From NCBI GenBank assembly GCA_018883065.1, contig VEQT01000008.1, positions 1 through 61,404 of the forward strand: a DNA stretch of 61,404 nucleotides. The letters run 5' to 3'. This DNA comes from Flavobacterium sp. GTDB lineage: Bacteria > Bacteroidota > Bacteroidia > Flavobacteriales > Flavobacteriaceae. Made by a program: the position numbers and the translations under genes. Below, one piece after another: positions 11,401 to 21,146 of this stretch; position 1 is the first letter of the stretch, and every line of letters begins with the position of its first letter. The notes below the pieces were generated by a model, which had not been told where the DNA came from, did no database searches, and was given only the letters and a program-made list of their open reading frames with translations.

Positions 11401-13014
11401 ATGAAAAAAGCACTGCTTCTTTTTGTTTCTTTTCTTTCCATATCGGCCTACGCTCAAGAAGATGCTTGGGTTTACTTTACTGGAAAACCCAATGCACAAA
11501 CGTTTTTAAGCAATCCCCTTACCATGTTGTCTCAACGCGCTTTAGATCGTCGAGCAGCACAAAATATTCCGTTAGATAGTCAAGACGTTCCAATACATCA
11601 GCCCTATATTGATCAAGTTACAGCTGCAGCTGGAATTACTGTTAAAGCCAAATCTCGCTGGTTAAATTGCTTGCATGTGCGTGGAACTGCAGACAATATC
11701 TATGCCTTGCTCAATTTACCTGGAGTGGAACGATTGGAGTTTGCTGATGCTTCGTTGAATTTGCGAATGGCTCCTTCGCCAGCTCAAATTCAGCCGGTGA
11801 ATAAAACCATGGAAACTATGGTTACGTATAATTACGGCAATTCATTCAACCAAATCCATATGATGAACGGCGATTTGCTGCACGCACAAAATTTTACGGG
11901 ATCTGGAAAGGTAATTGCGGTTTTGGACGCTGGCTTTCCAGGAGTAAATACCTTAAATCCCTTTGCACGCCTACGAAACAATAATTTAATTTTGGGAGGA
12001 TATAATTTTGTAAATAAAAACGCCAATTTTTACACCGGTGATTCCCACGGTACATTAGTCTTGTCTACCATGGGAGGATTTGTAGATAATCAACTGGTGG
12101 GTACTTCTCCAGATGCCAGTTATTACTTGTACATTACGGAGGATGTAAGCTCAGAAAATCCTGTTGAAGAAAGCAATTGGGTAGAAGCTGCCGAAATGGC
12201 TGATTATGTGGGAGCTGATATTATCACCTCTTCACTAGGATATTTTGGGTTTGACAATTCCAACTATGGCCACACTTATGCAGACATGACCGGGAACAAA
12301 GCTTTTGCTTCACGCGGGGCCAATATCGCTTATGAGAAAGGAATTGTAGTGGTAGCTAGTGCGGGTAATGAAGGTGCATCTGCTGAACCACACGTGGGTG
12401 TTCCGGCCGAAGCGAATAATGTATTGGCTATTGGTGCTGTTCGTTCCAACAGATTAATTGCTTCGTTTAGTTCTATCGGCCCTTCATTTGATGGCCGAAT
12501 CAAACCCGATCTAATGGCGCAAGGTCAAGCTTCCGTATTGTCTACCTCTACTGGGAATATAGGAACTGCAAACGGAACTTCATTTTCTGGTCCAATATTA
12601 GCGGGTATGATTGCTACCTTTTGGAGTGCTGTTCCTACTTTAACCAATCAAGAAGTAGTGAATTATGTGAAGCAATCGGCTGATCGATATACCAATCCCA
12701 ACAACCAATATGGCTATGGAATTCCCGATTTTAGTGCTGCTTTGAATACTGCTTTAGCAGTAAGTTCGTTGAGTAAAGTTGTTTTTACAGTGTATCCAAA
12801 TCCGGCAAGCACCCAAATTTCTGTTCAATTGCCTACTTCAGTGCAAGAAGCAACTATTTCTATTTACACAAGTTTGGGGCAATTGATACAAAATAATGCA
12901 ATCAATACGAGCAACACCTCAATTTCTATTGAACAACTTCCTGCTGGGATTTACATGTATCAAATTCATTCGGGTGCCAACATGCAATCTGGAAAACTCA
13001 TCAAAAAAGAATGA
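11401..13014 (+). CDS. Secreted S8 subtilisin-like protease with T9SS sorting domain
   Basis: 537 residues. The signal peptide ends near residue 18 (SISAYAQ). The S8 catalytic triad is complete: Asp179 in AVLDAGFPG, His216 in DSHGTLVLS and Ser394 in NGTSFSGPILAG. The C-terminal 80 residues form a type-A T9SS sorting domain, starting VYPNPASTQISV and ending in GKLIKKE. It should be exported by Sec, then across the outer membrane by the type IX system, with the tail removed. The substrate is unknown. Its stop overlaps the next gene by 4 nt (ATGA). Confidence 0.92.
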   Translation: MKKALLLFVSFLSISAYAQEDAWVYFTGKPNAQTFLSNPLTMLSQRALDRRAAQNIPLDSQDVPIHQPYIDQVTAAAGITVKAKSRWLNCLHVRGTADNIYALLNLPGVERLEFADASLNLRMAPSPAQIQPVNKTMETMVTYNYGNSFNQIHMMNGDLLHAQNFTGSGKVIAVLDAGFPGVNTLNPFARLRNNNLILGGYNFVNKNANFYTGDSHGTLVLSTMGGFVDNQLVGTSPDASYYLYITEDVSSENPVEESNWVEAAEMADYVGADIITSSLGYFGFDNSNYGHTYADMTGNKAFASRGANIAYEKGIVVVASAGNEGASAEPHVGVPAEANNVLAIGAVRSNRLIASFSSIGPSFDGRIKPDLMAQGQASVLSTSTGNIGTANGTSFSGPILAGMIATFWSAVPTLTNQEVVNYVKQSADRYTNPNNQYGYGIPDFSAALNTALAVSSLSKVVFTVYPNPASTQISVQLPTSVQEATISIYTSLGQLIQNNAINTSNTSISIEQLPAGIYMYQIHSGANMQSGKLIKKE

Positions 13015-13952
13015 ACCGCATTACGCAACTTTTTGATATTCAATATCCAATAATTCAAGGAGGTATGATTTGGGCCAGCGGCTACAAATTGGCCAGTGCG
13101 GTAAGTAATGCTGGTGGATTGGGACTTATTGGAGCCGGATCAATGTATCCAGAGGTATTACGAGGGCACATTCAAAAATGCAAATTAGCCACAACTAAGC
13201 CTTTTGGTGTGAATATTCCCATGTTGTATCCCAATGTGGAAGAAATCATCCAAATCTGTATAGATGAGGGAGTAAAAATCATTTTTACCTCGGCGGGTAA
13301 TCCCAAAACCTGGACGGCTCACCTGAAAGCCCATTGCATTACAGTAGTACATGTAGTGAGCAGTAGTAAATTTGCGTTAAAAGCGCAAGAAGCGGGTGTT
13401 GATGCTGTTGTGGCCGAAGGCTTCGAAGCGGGTGGTCACAATGGACGTGAAGAATCAACAACATTTACATTAATTCCCATGGTACGCAAATCGGTGCAAA
13501 TTCCCGTAATTGCTGCGGGAGGAATTGCAACAGGGGCAGGCATGTTGGCGGCTATGGTATTGGGCGCTGATGGTGTTCAATGTGGAAGCCGATTTGCCGC
13601 AGCAACCGAATCATCGGTACACGATAACTTTAAACAATGCATCGTCGATACCCAAGAAGGTGAAACCCAAGTAACTTTAAAAGAACTGGCACCGGTGCGT
13701 CTCATTAAAAATAAATTTTACCACGATTTACAAACCTTATATGCGCAATGTGCCTCTGTTGACGAATTAAAAACCAAACTCGGTAGGGCTCGTGCCAAGA
13801 AAGGCATGTTTGAAGGCGATTTGGTAGAAGGTGAATTAGAGATTGGCCAAATTGCTGGGCTCATTGATGCAATACAACCAGCAGCTCAAATAATTGCTGA
13901 AATGGTTGCTGAGTATACTGCACTCTCGAGTAAGTTACCAACATTAAACTAA
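13011..13952 (+). CDS. Nitronate monooxygenase / FabK-like FMN enzyme
   Basis: 313 residues with the FMN-dependent TIM-barrel of the nitronate monooxygenase/FabK family. The N-terminal PIIQGGMIWAS and SNAGGLGLIGAGS motifs bind FMN; VVAEGFEAGGHNG carries the conserved His; GADGVQCGSRFAA is the phosphate-binding loop. The EAGGH context is shared with FabK enoyl-ACP reductases, so nitroalkane oxidation and enoyl reduction are both possible. It is translationally coupled to the protease by an ATGA overlap, which is probably compact gene order rather than shared function. Confidence 0.85.
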   Translation: MNRITQLFDIQYPIIQGGMIWASGYKLASAVSNAGGLGLIGAGSMYPEVLRGHIQKCKLATTKPFGVNIPMLYPNVEEIIQICIDEGVKIIFTSAGNPKTWTAHLKAHCITVVHVVSSSKFALKAQEAGVDAVVAEGFEAGGHNGREESTTFTLIPMVRKSVQIPVIAAGGIATGAGMLAAMVLGADGVQCGSRFAAATESSVHDNFKQCIVDTQEGETQVTLKELAPVRLIKNKFYHDLQTLYAQCASVDELKTKLGRARAKKGMFEGDLVEGELEIGQIAGLIDAIQPAAQIIAEMVAEYTALSSKLPTLN

Positions 13953-13959
13953 TTGACTA

Positions 13960-14379
13960 ATGAAAAATACTTTTCAACTTGCTATTTTATTCGTGTTATT
14001 TGCTGTAGGTACGGCAAAAGCGCAAACCTATAAATTTATAGCAACTGGCTTCAGCGTAATGGAGAAAAATAGCTCCGGAGAATGGGGTAATTGGTCTGAT
14101 TTACAAGATACTAAGTTGATTATTTCTTTGGACACTGACAAAAACAGATTCTTGATTTACTCGCAGGAAATTCAATGGTACGATATTTTAGCTTACTTAA
14201 AAGAAGAAGAAAATGCAGAGAACATAATTTCCCCTTTTTCTTGTAAAGATGAAGACGGCTATGCAGTAAATTTATCCATCATTACCCGAAAAAATCAAGG
14301 CAATCGCAAGCAATTGTACATCACTCGCAAAAACTTTATCTTGGTATACAATATCGAGCATTATGCGGATAAAAAGTAA
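13960..14379 (+). CDS. Hypothetical secreted protein
   Basis: 139 residues with a signal peptide (NTFQLAILFVLFAVGTAKAQ). I do not recognise the family. The mature part is short, beta-rich and mixed in charge (KFIATGFSVMEKN, NRFLIYSQEIQWYD, NFILVYNIEHY). It starts 8 nt after the monooxygenase stop and is the last rightward gene; its TAA abuts the TAG of the convergent phosphatase with no spacer and no terminator. Confidence 0.65.
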   Translation: MKNTFQLAILFVLFAVGTAKAQTYKFIATGFSVMEKNSSGEWGNWSDLQDTKLIISLDTDKNRFLIYSQEIQWYDILAYLKEEENAENIISPFSCKDEDGYAVNLSIITRKNQGNRKQLYITRKNFILVYNIEHYADKK

Positions 14380-15798
14380 CTAAAATTTATTTTCAATTTC
14401 AGCTGCCGCAAGCATCAAGTAATGCAAATCGGTGTTTTTTACAAACGGTTTGAGGAGTTGACTACCTGGACCATAAGCCGCTAATTCTACATAATCAGCT
14501 GAATGATCCATGCTAATCCAACCCACTGCGTTGGTTTTTTTCTGCATTTCAGCAAACGCCTTAAACGGCAATTTCTTGAAGTTGTATAATCCACCATCTT
14601 CTTTTTCTAATCCGGTATAATAGCCCAAAAGTGTTTTGGCATTTTCTTCTGTAAGTACCGTTCCATTTGCCTTTTCAACCAAATCTCGTAGCGTACTGCT
14701 TGTAAAATCAGCATGAATGTTATTTAAAATCCATTCGTTAGAGTGGGTGTATTTTTGAATGCTGTCAAATTGTGTATTGGCCTCTTTTCCATAAATAACA
14801 CCTGGATTGGCATTGCCGTGATCGGTGGTAATAATGACCAAAGTATCTTGGTTTTTTTCGGCAAAATCCATCGCTACTTTGATGGCTTCGTCAAATTGAA
14901 TTTGTTCGTGAATCAATCCGGCTATATCGTTGGCATGTGCAGCCCAATCAACTTTTCCACTTTCAATCTGCAACACAAAACCCGCTGGATGTGCTTTCAT
15001 GTTGTCGATGGCAACTTGAGCCATTTCAGCCAAGGTTGGAATTTTTTTCTGTAATACTTCGTCTTGCTGACGATCAACGTAATAGGGTAATGCATCTTGA
15101 TCAAATACGCCTAGTATCGGAGCCGAATTGGAACAATTGTGCATGCTTGATTTCTCCTGAACAACTTGATATCCATTAGCCGCATAGGCTGCATACAGGT
15201 CTTTTTGGTCTTTTCGTTTGCTGGCCGAAAAGTAGTTATCACCGCCACCCATCAATACATCAAAGCCCAAATTAAGATACATTTCTGCAATTTCAGCTTG
15301 ACTACCACGACTTTCACTATTCACGCAAAATCCTGCAGGTGTGGCATGGGTAATAGGAACCGTAGTTACACACCCCGCTTTTTTACCTGCTTTTTTAAAC
15401 TTTTGCCAAATGGGTAAATGTTTTTCGCCCGATGCACTTACATTCAGCGCGCCATTGGGTACACGTACACCTCCACCCCAAGACGAACTTCCGGCTGCCG
15501 AATCCGTTACAATAGAACTGGCTGAGGCTGTATCCATTAGGGAACGACTTACTTTGTTGTCTTTGTATAATTGAAGCCAATTACTGCCTTTTCCGTAAGT
15601 GCGATTTAGAAATAAATCGGCCATATTTAAAGTGCCGGTACTCATGCCGTCGCTCACTAAGAAAATGATATTTTTGGCTTTTTTATTTTTGAATGTAGTG
15701 CTAAAATCTAGGGTGTCAGCTGTGCTTTGAAACGGATTTATCAACGCACCGCCTAGGGCAGCTAGGGAACCATTTTTGAAAAACTTTCTTCTATTCAT
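14380..15798 (-). CDS. Alkaline phosphatase (PhoA superfamily)
   Basis: 472 residues. The N-terminus (NRRKFFKNGSLAALGGAL) looks like a Tat signal with a twin Arg, which would fit a periplasmic metalloenzyme. The metal ligand Asp50 is in FLVSDGMSTG and the nucleophile Ser100 in IVTDSAAGSSSW. Further ligand motifs are TTDHGNANPG and the late SMDHSADYVELAAYGPG. It hydrolyses phosphate monoesters and liberates phosphate. A -7 box lies 19 nt upstream. No pho-type operator can be identified by eye. Confidence 0.93.
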   Translation of the reverse strand: MNRRKFFKNGSLAALGGALINPFQSTADTLDFSTTFKNKKAKNIIFLVSDGMSTGTLNMADLFLNRTYGKGSNWLQLYKDNKVSRSLMDTASASSIVTDSAAGSSSWGGGVRVPNGALNVSASGEKHLPIWQKFKKAGKKAGCVTTVPITHATPAGFCVNSESRGSQAEIAEMYLNLGFDVLMGGGDNYFSASKRKDQKDLYAAYAANGYQVVQEKSSMHNCSNSAPILGVFDQDALPYYVDRQQDEVLQKKIPTLAEMAQVAIDNMKAHPAGFVLQIESGKVDWAAHANDIAGLIHEQIQFDEAIKVAMDFAEKNQDTLVIITTDHGNANPGVIYGKEANTQFDSIQKYTHSNEWILNNIHADFTSSTLRDLVEKANGTVLTEENAKTLLGYYTGLEKEDGGLYNFKKLPFKAFAEMQKKTNAVGWISMDHSADYVELAAYGPGSQLLKPFVKNTDLHYLMLAAAEIENKF

Positions 15799-15816
15799 GA
15801 GATTGTGTTAAAACGC

Positions 15817-15824
15817 CAAATGTA
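15817..15824 (-). promoter_or_regulatory. -7 box of the alkaline phosphatase gene
   Basis: CAAATGTA on the plus strand reads TACATTTG on the minus strand, a full TAnnTTTG match 19 nt before the ATG. Confidence 0.5.
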
Positions 15825-15861
15825 CTATTTGTAGTTAAATTTTAAGCTTCAAAAATTTTGT

Positions 15862-16287
15862 TTAACGAACTAATTTTACAAAATCTCCATCTAAGGCGAT
15901 GGAACTTAAACTGAGTTCTCCATTTGTAATCGTGCAACAGCCCAAATTGACGTCTTGCACACTAAGTATTTGTGGACAGCCTAAAGTCACATCGGTATTT
16001 AATTCAAGCGAATAAGGATAGGTGCCATTTTCAAATATATAGCGTTCTGTATTATCAGTTGAATTGTTTTGTATGGTAACTGTCTGGTTGGCTGTATTAA
16101 ATCGCCAAACGATTGTAGCGCGTGGATATTCTTTAACAAAGCTGCTAAATCCATGTAATACATAGATTAGATTCCATTCGCCCTCCAGTTGCTCAGGTGT
16201 TAATGCAGTATTGGTTGCCTTATTTTCTTGACAAGAGAGTATGAATAACAGACTAAATAAAAGAAAAAATCCAATAATTTTTTTCAT
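15862..16287 (-). CDS. Lipocalin-like lipoprotein, hypothetical
   Basis: 141 residues with a clear lipobox (LLFILSC, Cys at about 19), so it should be a lipid-anchored envelope protein. The mature part starts with a LEGEWNLIYVLHG segment reminiscent of small lipocalin-like domains, and has two Cys pairs (TLGCPQ; NLGCC). No close family recognised. It is separately promoted (TTG-N17-TACCTTTG upstream) and followed by the phosphatase promoter. Confidence 0.7.
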   Translation of the reverse strand: MKKIIGFFLLFSLLFILSCQENKATNTALTPEQLEGEWNLIYVLHGFSSFVKEYPRATIVWRFNTANQTVTIQNNSTDNTERYIFENGTYPYSLELNTDVTLGCPQILSVQDVNLGCCTITNGELSLSSIALDGDFVKLVR

Positions 16288-16291
16288 TTTC

Positions 16292-16319
16292 CAAAGGTAT
16301 ATTTTTTCTTTTTAGTCAA
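16292..16319 (-). promoter_or_regulatory. Full -33/-7 promoter of the lipoprotein gene
   Basis: On the minus strand TTG (16319-16317), 17 bp, then TACCTTTG (16299-16292): a good match to the Bacteroidetes TTG-N17-23-TAnnTTTG pattern, just ahead of the ATG. Confidence 0.6.
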
Positions 16320-16408
16320 CATTAAAAGCAATTATTTACAGCTGTATTAATGGGTTTATTTTGCAAATAAAATTCACAATTTGCTGCCGTTCGTTTGAAT
16401 GAAATTAT

Positions 16409-16416
16409 TATTTTTG
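16409..16416 (+). promoter_or_regulatory. -7 box of sucC
   Basis: TATTTTTG, 33 nt before the sucC ATG at 16450. Confidence 0.5.
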
Positions 16417-16449
16417 TGGCACTTTTTAAAAGTCAAATTTAACTGCATT

Positions 16450-17646
16450 ATGGATATACACGAATACCAAGGAAAAGAAATTTTATCAAGCTATGGCGTA
16501 AAAGTACAACGCGGCTATGTGGCCAATAATCCACAAGAAGCAGTTGCAGTTGCCAAACAACTTACAGCCGAAACAGGAACCGGTTGGCACGTCATCAAAG
16601 CCCAAGTACATGCCGGTGGCCGTGGTAAAGGCGGCGGCGTTAAATTGGCCAAAAACTTGCAGCAAGTAGAAGAGTTAGCAGAGCAAATTATTGGTATGCA
16701 ATTAATTACTCCACAAACGTCAGCCGAAGGTAAAAAAGTACACAAAGTATTAGTTGCCGAAGACGTGTATTATCCAGGAGAAAGCGAAACTTCCGAATTC
16801 TATATGTCGGTATTATTAAACCGCGGAAAAGGGCGCAACATGATCATGTATTCTACCGAGGGTGGGATGGATATCGAAGAAGTAGCTGAGAAAACGCCAC
16901 ACTTAATTTTTACTGAAGAAATTGATCCAACTGTTGGATTGCAAGGGTTTCAAGCACGTCGAATTGCTTTTAATTTAGGCTTGTCAGGTGCCGCGTTTAA
17001 AGAAATGACGCAGTTTGTACCTGCCTTATACAATGCTTACATAGGTTGTGATGCCACCATGTTTGAAATCAATCCGGTATTAAAAACGTCTGACAATAAA
17101 ATTATTGCAGTAGATGCCAAAGTAAACTTGGACGATAACGCCTTATACCGTCACCCGAAATATGCAGAAATGCGTGACGTTCGTGAAGAGAACCCAATTG
17201 AAGTTGAAGCCAAAGAGGCCGGCTTGAATTATGTTGATTTGGATGGAACTGTGGGTTGTATGGTTAACGGAGCTGGTTTAGCAATGGCTACCATGGATTT
17301 GATCAAATACGCGGGCTTTGAACCAGCAAACTTCTTGGACGTTGGCGGTACAGCCGATGCCAAACGAGTAGAATTGGCTTTTCGAATCATTTTGAAAGAT
17401 CCCAATGTAAAAGCCATTTTGATTAATATTTTTGGAGGAATTGTGCGTTGCGACCGTGTTGCTCAGGGTGTAGTTGATGCTTATGTAAATATGGGCGATG
17501 CCATTAAAGTGCCAATCATTGTTCGTTTACAAGGAACCAATGCCGAGATTGCCAAAGAATTGATTGACAATTCGGGTATGCCAATCTTATCCGCAGTTGA
17601 ATTCCAAGAAGCAGCAAATCAAGTGCAAAAAGCGTTACAAGCTTAA
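16450..17646 (+). CDS. sucC: Succinyl-CoA synthetase beta subunit (ADP-forming)
   Basis: 398 residues from ATG 16450. The upstream in-frame ATG at 16399 overlaps the promoter and is not used by the family, whose members begin [12 protein letters not shown]. The N-terminal ATP-grasp domain has [17 protein letters not shown]; the C-terminal CoA-ligase domain has [13 protein letters not shown] and [16 protein letters not shown]. It makes ATP from succinyl-CoA in the TCA cycle together with SucD, which is not in the window, so the two subunits are unlinked here. It ends in a strong bidirectional terminator. Confidence 0.97.
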   Translation: MDIHEYQGKEILSSYGVKVQRGYVANNPQEAVAVAKQLTAETGTGWHVIKAQVHAGGRGKGGGVKLAKNLQQVEELAEQIIGMQLITPQTSAEGKKVHKVLVAEDVYYPGESETSEFYMSVLLNRGKGRNMIMYSTEGGMDIEEVAEKTPHLIFTEEIDPTVGLQGFQARRIAFNLGLSGAAFKEMTQFVPALYNAYIGCDATMFEINPVLKTSDNKIIAVDAKVNLDDNALYRHPKYAEMRDVREENPIEVEAKEAGLNYVDLDGTVGCMVNGAGLAMATMDLIKYAGFEPANFLDVGGTADAKRVELAFRIILKDPNVKAILINIFGGIVRCDRVAQGVVDAYVNMGDAIKVPIIVRLQGTNAEIAKELIDNSGMPILSAVEFQEAANQVQKALQA

Positions 17647-17670
17647 CATAAATTTAGATTATAAAATAAA

Positions 17671-17696
17671 AAAGTCCTGAGCAATCAGGACTTTTT
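17671..17696. terminator. Bidirectional terminator between sucC and the DUF1456 gene
   Basis: Perfect 10-bp stem AAAGTCCTGA / TCAGGACTTT with a GCAA tetraloop, flanked by T-runs on both strands. It overlaps the 3' end of the leftward DUF1456 gene. Confidence 0.9.
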
Positions 17697-18149
17697 GTTT
17701 TTACCGTTGTTGAATTTTACCTTTTCAACCACTTGAATTTTAGCAACGGGCTTCTTTTCGCGTGACTTGGTATTGGAAGCCTTATTTACGCTACTTGATT
17801 TGGTATTACCAAATGATTTTATAGGAGCGGTTTTTGGGCTAGGTTTGAACTCGGCTCGTGTGGCAAAATTTGCCTTCACTGGAATTTCCGCTTTATGCTG
17901 AGCCAATACTTCGTTTGGATTTTTTGGATTTTCTTTGGTGCCGCGCAAATGTATCACCAAACCATTCAAGAAATTGCGCAACACTTGGTCCCCACACTCC
18001 ATAAAGTTCGGATGATCGGCGTTGCGAAATAGGTTGCCAATTTCGCCTTTGGACATTCTAAAATCAACTAAAGCCAAGATGTCAATAATTTGATCGTCTC
18101 TCAGCATTAAGGCCACGCGTAGTTTTTTGAAGATATCGTTGTTGTTCAC
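17685..18149 (-). CDS. DUF1456 (YehS) family protein
   Basis: 154 residues. The N-terminal 75 residues match DUF1456/YehS: NDIFKKLRVALMLRDDQI and FRMSKGEIGNLFRNADHPNF, a helical repeat module seen twice in longer family members but only once here. The C-terminal half is a lysine-rich, low-complexity tail (KSFGNTKSSSVNKASNTKS) with predicted disorder, suggesting nucleic acid contact. Function unknown. The 3' end overlaps the bidirectional terminator. Confidence 0.82.
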   Translation of the reverse strand: MNNNDIFKKLRVALMLRDDQIIDILALVDFRMSKGEIGNLFRNADHPNFMECGDQVLRNFLNGLVIHLRGTKENPKNPNEVLAQHKAEIPVKANFATRAEFKPSPKTAPIKSFGNTKSSSVNKASNTKSREKKPVAKIQVVEKVKFNNGKNKKS

Positions 18150-18163
18150 AGGTATATAGTTAG

Positions 18164-18191
18164 GAGTTATGAATTATGAGTTATGAGTTAG
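18164..18191. repeat. Degenerate heptad tandem array, 4 units
   Basis: Four 7-bp units of the type GAGTTAT (GAGTTAT, GAATTAT, GAGTTAT, GAGTTAG) fill the spacer between the DUF1456 and esterase genes and include the esterase stop codon. Confidence 0.85.
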
Positions 18192-18988
18192 AAAAGCCAA
18201 AGGTAGGCTTTTACAAATCCATCGCGCCATAATTTTTCGTTGTGTTGACCACCAGGTACAATTTTAAGTTTGTTAAGGTTCTTGCAATAGCACCGCTTTT
18301 CGTTGATGGCATACTCCAACCGTTTGATATCAGGTACCATAGTTTCACTTTCCTTATCGCCGCAAAGCAAATATACTTTTGCTTTAAATTCAGGTAGCGC
18401 CTTGAAATCGGTATATATTAGTTCCGAAAACCACAACGAAGGGGAGAAAACGCCGGCTTTACCAAATACATCGGGGTGTTTCATAACCGCATATAACGAA
18501 ACCAATCCGCCCAAGGAACTGCCTAGTATACCCGTGTTTTTGGGTTCGGGTTTGGTTCTGTAGTTTTTATCAATTTCGGGTTTTAGGGTGTGGATGATGA
18601 AGTCTAAATACCCTTCTGCCTGTCCTCCGCCGTATTGATCGTTTTTGTAAGGGGTGAGTTCTTCCAATCGCTTTTCGTTGCTGTGTTCTATGCCCACAAC
18701 AATAATTTGCGCTTGTAGGCTGTCTAGTTTTTCGTCGATGTTCCATTCGCCGGCAAATGATGTTTGGGCATCGAATAGATTTTGGGCGTCGTGAAGGTAG
18801 AGTACAGGATAGCGTTTGTTATTTTGGGTATAGTTTACGGGCGTATAGATCCAAATTTTTCGACTTTGTTGCGTTTTACTATCGGTAATTGTAGTTGTAC
18901 TGATGTTTGAAGAAACTAAATGTGTTTGGGCAAAAGAAGTCCAATAACTCCAACAAAAAACTAGAAGAAAGCATAGCAGTTTTTTCAT
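18188..18988 (-). CDS. Secreted alpha/beta-hydrolase, esterase D/IroE-like
   Basis: 266 residues with a signal peptide (LLCFLLVFCWSYWTSFAQ). It belongs to the putative esterase (Fes/IroE/esterase D) family: the nucleophile elbow is GSSLGGLVSLY, preceded by the PVLYLHDAQNLFD oxyanion-type segment, and the C-terminal His is in PGGQHNEKLWRDG. Members hydrolyse siderophore, feruloyl or other acyl esters; no substrate can be assigned. The ATG follows the uvrB stop directly (TAAATG on the minus strand), so it is co-transcribed. The stop codon lies inside a heptad repeat. Confidence 0.85.
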   Translation of the reverse strand: MKKLLCFLLVFCWSYWTSFAQTHLVSSNISTTTITDSKTQQSRKIWIYTPVNYTQNNKRYPVLYLHDAQNLFDAQTSFAGEWNIDEKLDSLQAQIIVVGIEHSNEKRLEELTPYKNDQYGGGQAEGYLDFIIHTLKPEIDKNYRTKPEPKNTGILGSSLGGLVSLYAVMKHPDVFGKAGVFSPSLWFSELIYTDFKALPEFKAKVYLLCGDKESETMVPDIKRLEYAINEKRCYCKNLNKLKIVPGGQHNEKLWRDGFVKAYLWLF

Positions 18989-20977
18989 TTACAATTGTTT
19001 TTGTAAAGTACTAATCTCATCTCGAAATTTTGCTGCCTGCATAAAATCCAATTCTTTGGCTGCTTTTTCCATGGCTTTGCGTTTTTCTCGGATGCGTTTT
19101 TCTATTTCTGCTTTGGGTAAGTATTCGGGTATTGGTTCCGCTGCTTTGGGTGCTTCCCAGCCCAATTCGGCATCTACAAGTGGATTTTTGGTAAACGCAC
19201 TTTCTATTTTTTTCGATAGCGCTTGTGGAACTATTCCGTTCTCTGTATTGAAATTAAGTTGTTTGTTACGGCGGTACGTCGTTTCATCTATCGTTTTTTG
19301 CATGCTCACCGTGATTTTATCGGCATACATAATTGCCTTTCCGTTTAGGTTTCGAGCCGCTCGACCAATGGTTTGCGTCAAGGAGCGGTGGCTGCGTAAA
19401 AAACCTTCTTTATCTGCATCCAAAATGGCCACTAGCGAAACTTCGGGTAAATCCAATCCTTCGCGCAATAAATTCACCCCAATCAATACGTCAAATATTC
19501 CTTTGCGCAAATCTTGCATGATTTCAATTCGTTCAAGCGTATCTACTTCTGAATGTATGTAACGGCAACGGATACTCACTTTGGTTAAGTATTTGGCCAA
19601 TTCTTCGGCCATGCGTTTGGTTAAGGTCGTTACTAATACCCGTTCGTCTAGTTCTGCCCGCTGCTGAATTTCTTCAATCAAGTCATCAATCTGATTTAAA
19701 CTCGGGCGAATTTCAATAATCGGGTCCAGTAATCCGGTGGGGCGAATTACTTGTTCAACCACCACGCCCATCGATTTTTGTAATTCGTAATCGGCAGGTG
19801 TCGCGGAGACATATATTACTTGGTTTTGCATCGCTTCAAACTCCTCAAATTTTAATGGTCTATTGTCCATCGCAGCAGGCAAACGGAATCCGTAATCCAC
19901 CAAATTCACTTTACGGCTGCGGTCTCCGCCATACATGGCATGTACTTGCGAAATGGTCACGTGGCTTTCGTCTACGACCATCAAAAAATCCTTGGGGAAA
20001 TAATCGAGTAAACAAAACGGTCGCGTGCCGGGTTCTCGTCCGTCCAAGTAGCGCGAATAGTTTTCAATGCCCGAGCAATAGCCCAATTCGCGTATCATTT
20101 CTAAGTCAAAATTGGTGCGTTCTTCCAGGCGTTTGGCTTCTAAATGTTTGCCAATTTCTTTAAAGTAATCCACCTGTTTCACTAAATCTTGTTGAATTTC
20201 CCAAATGGCATTCTGCAACACATCGGGCGAAGTCACAAACATATTGGCCGGGTAGATGGTCAATTTGTCAAACTTTTCAATTACCGCAGCGGTTTTTACA
20301 TCAAAGCGTTCAATTTCTTCAATTTCATCGCCAAAAAAATGAATCCGAAAGGCATCGTCGGCATAACTGGGATACACTTCTACGGTGTCTCCTTTGATGC
20401 GAAAACTTCCGGGGTTAAACTCTGCTTCCGTGCGCGAATATAAACTTTGAACCAGTTGTTTTAGCAGTTTTGTTCGAGCAATTACCTGATCGCGCTCGAT
20501 TGCAATTACATTTTTCTGAAACTCAATGGGATTACCAATTCCGTACAAACAGGAAACTGAAGCAACCACCAAAATATCACGTCGGCCAGAAAGTAGTGAA
20601 GCGGTCGTGCTTAATCGCATTTTTTCCAGTTCTTCGTTAATCGATAGATCTTTTTCAATAAAGACGCCTGTCACTGGCATAAAAGCCTCGGGTTGGTAAT
20701 AATCGTAGTAGGAAACAAAATACTCTACGGCATTGTTCGGGAAAAATTGCTTGAATTCCGAATACAATTGGGCTGCCAAGGTTTTGTTGTGTGCCAAGAC
20801 CAAAGTCGGGCGTTGTACTTCTTGGATTACATTGGCTACGGTAAAGGTTTTTCCCGATCCAGTTACGCCCAATAAGGTCTGAAATTCATCGCCCGCCAAG
20901 ATGCCTTGGGCGAGTTTTTGTATCGCCTGCGGTTGATCGCCTTTGGGTTGGTAGTCAGATACGACTTCGAATTTCAT
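18989..20977 (-). CDS. uvrB: Excinuclease ABC subunit B
   Basis: 662 residues, full-length UvrB, the damage-verifying helicase of nucleotide excision repair. The Walker A is GVTGSGKTF near residue 40. The beta-hairpin region includes YVSYYDYYQPEA, the DEAH-type box is VVDESHV, and motifs V-VI are ILREGLDLPEVSLVA and QTIGRAARN. The C-terminal UVR domain, which contacts UvrC, is seen as EKAAKELDFMQAAKFRDE. uvrA and uvrC are not in the window. The esterase gene is placed immediately downstream with no spacer. Confidence 0.98.
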   Translation of the reverse strand: MKFEVVSDYQPKGDQPQAIQKLAQGILAGDEFQTLLGVTGSGKTFTVANVIQEVQRPTLVLAHNKTLAAQLYSEFKQFFPNNAVEYFVSYYDYYQPEAFMPVTGVFIEKDLSINEELEKMRLSTTASLLSGRRDILVVASVSCLYGIGNPIEFQKNVIAIERDQVIARTKLLKQLVQSLYSRTEAEFNPGSFRIKGDTVEVYPSYADDAFRIHFFGDEIEEIERFDVKTAAVIEKFDKLTIYPANMFVTSPDVLQNAIWEIQQDLVKQVDYFKEIGKHLEAKRLEERTNFDLEMIRELGYCSGIENYSRYLDGREPGTRPFCLLDYFPKDFLMVVDESHVTISQVHAMYGGDRSRKVNLVDYGFRLPAAMDNRPLKFEEFEAMQNQVIYVSATPADYELQKSMGVVVEQVIRPTGLLDPIIEIRPSLNQIDDLIEEIQQRAELDERVLVTTLTKRMAEELAKYLTKVSIRCRYIHSEVDTLERIEIMQDLRKGIFDVLIGVNLLREGLDLPEVSLVAILDADKEGFLRSHRSLTQTIGRAARNLNGKAIMYADKITVSMQKTIDETTYRRNKQLNFNTENGIVPQALSKKIESAFTKNPLVDAELGWEAPKAAEPIPEYLPKAEIEKRIREKRKAMEKAAKELDFMQAAKFRDEISTLQKQL

Positions 20978-21146
20978 ACAGGTATACTTGAGATTGCTCG
21001 GCTAATTTACAACTATAATTAGCAATTTGAGGAGGAAACTATTTTTGGATTTAGTTCAAATGATAAAATAAATATAAAAGCAAGGCCGTTGGTAGAATAT
21101 GAATTATTTTAGCCACACAAAAAGTGAAATATTCTTTGGTTTGCCT

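Noticed and set aside
16399..16449. Upstream extension of sucC
   Set aside because: It lies over the -7 box and family members begin at [12 protein letters not shown].
19056..19562. 168-residue plus-strand frame opposite uvrB
   Set aside because: Antisense to the conserved UvrB motifs; codon composition follows uvrB, no independent motif.
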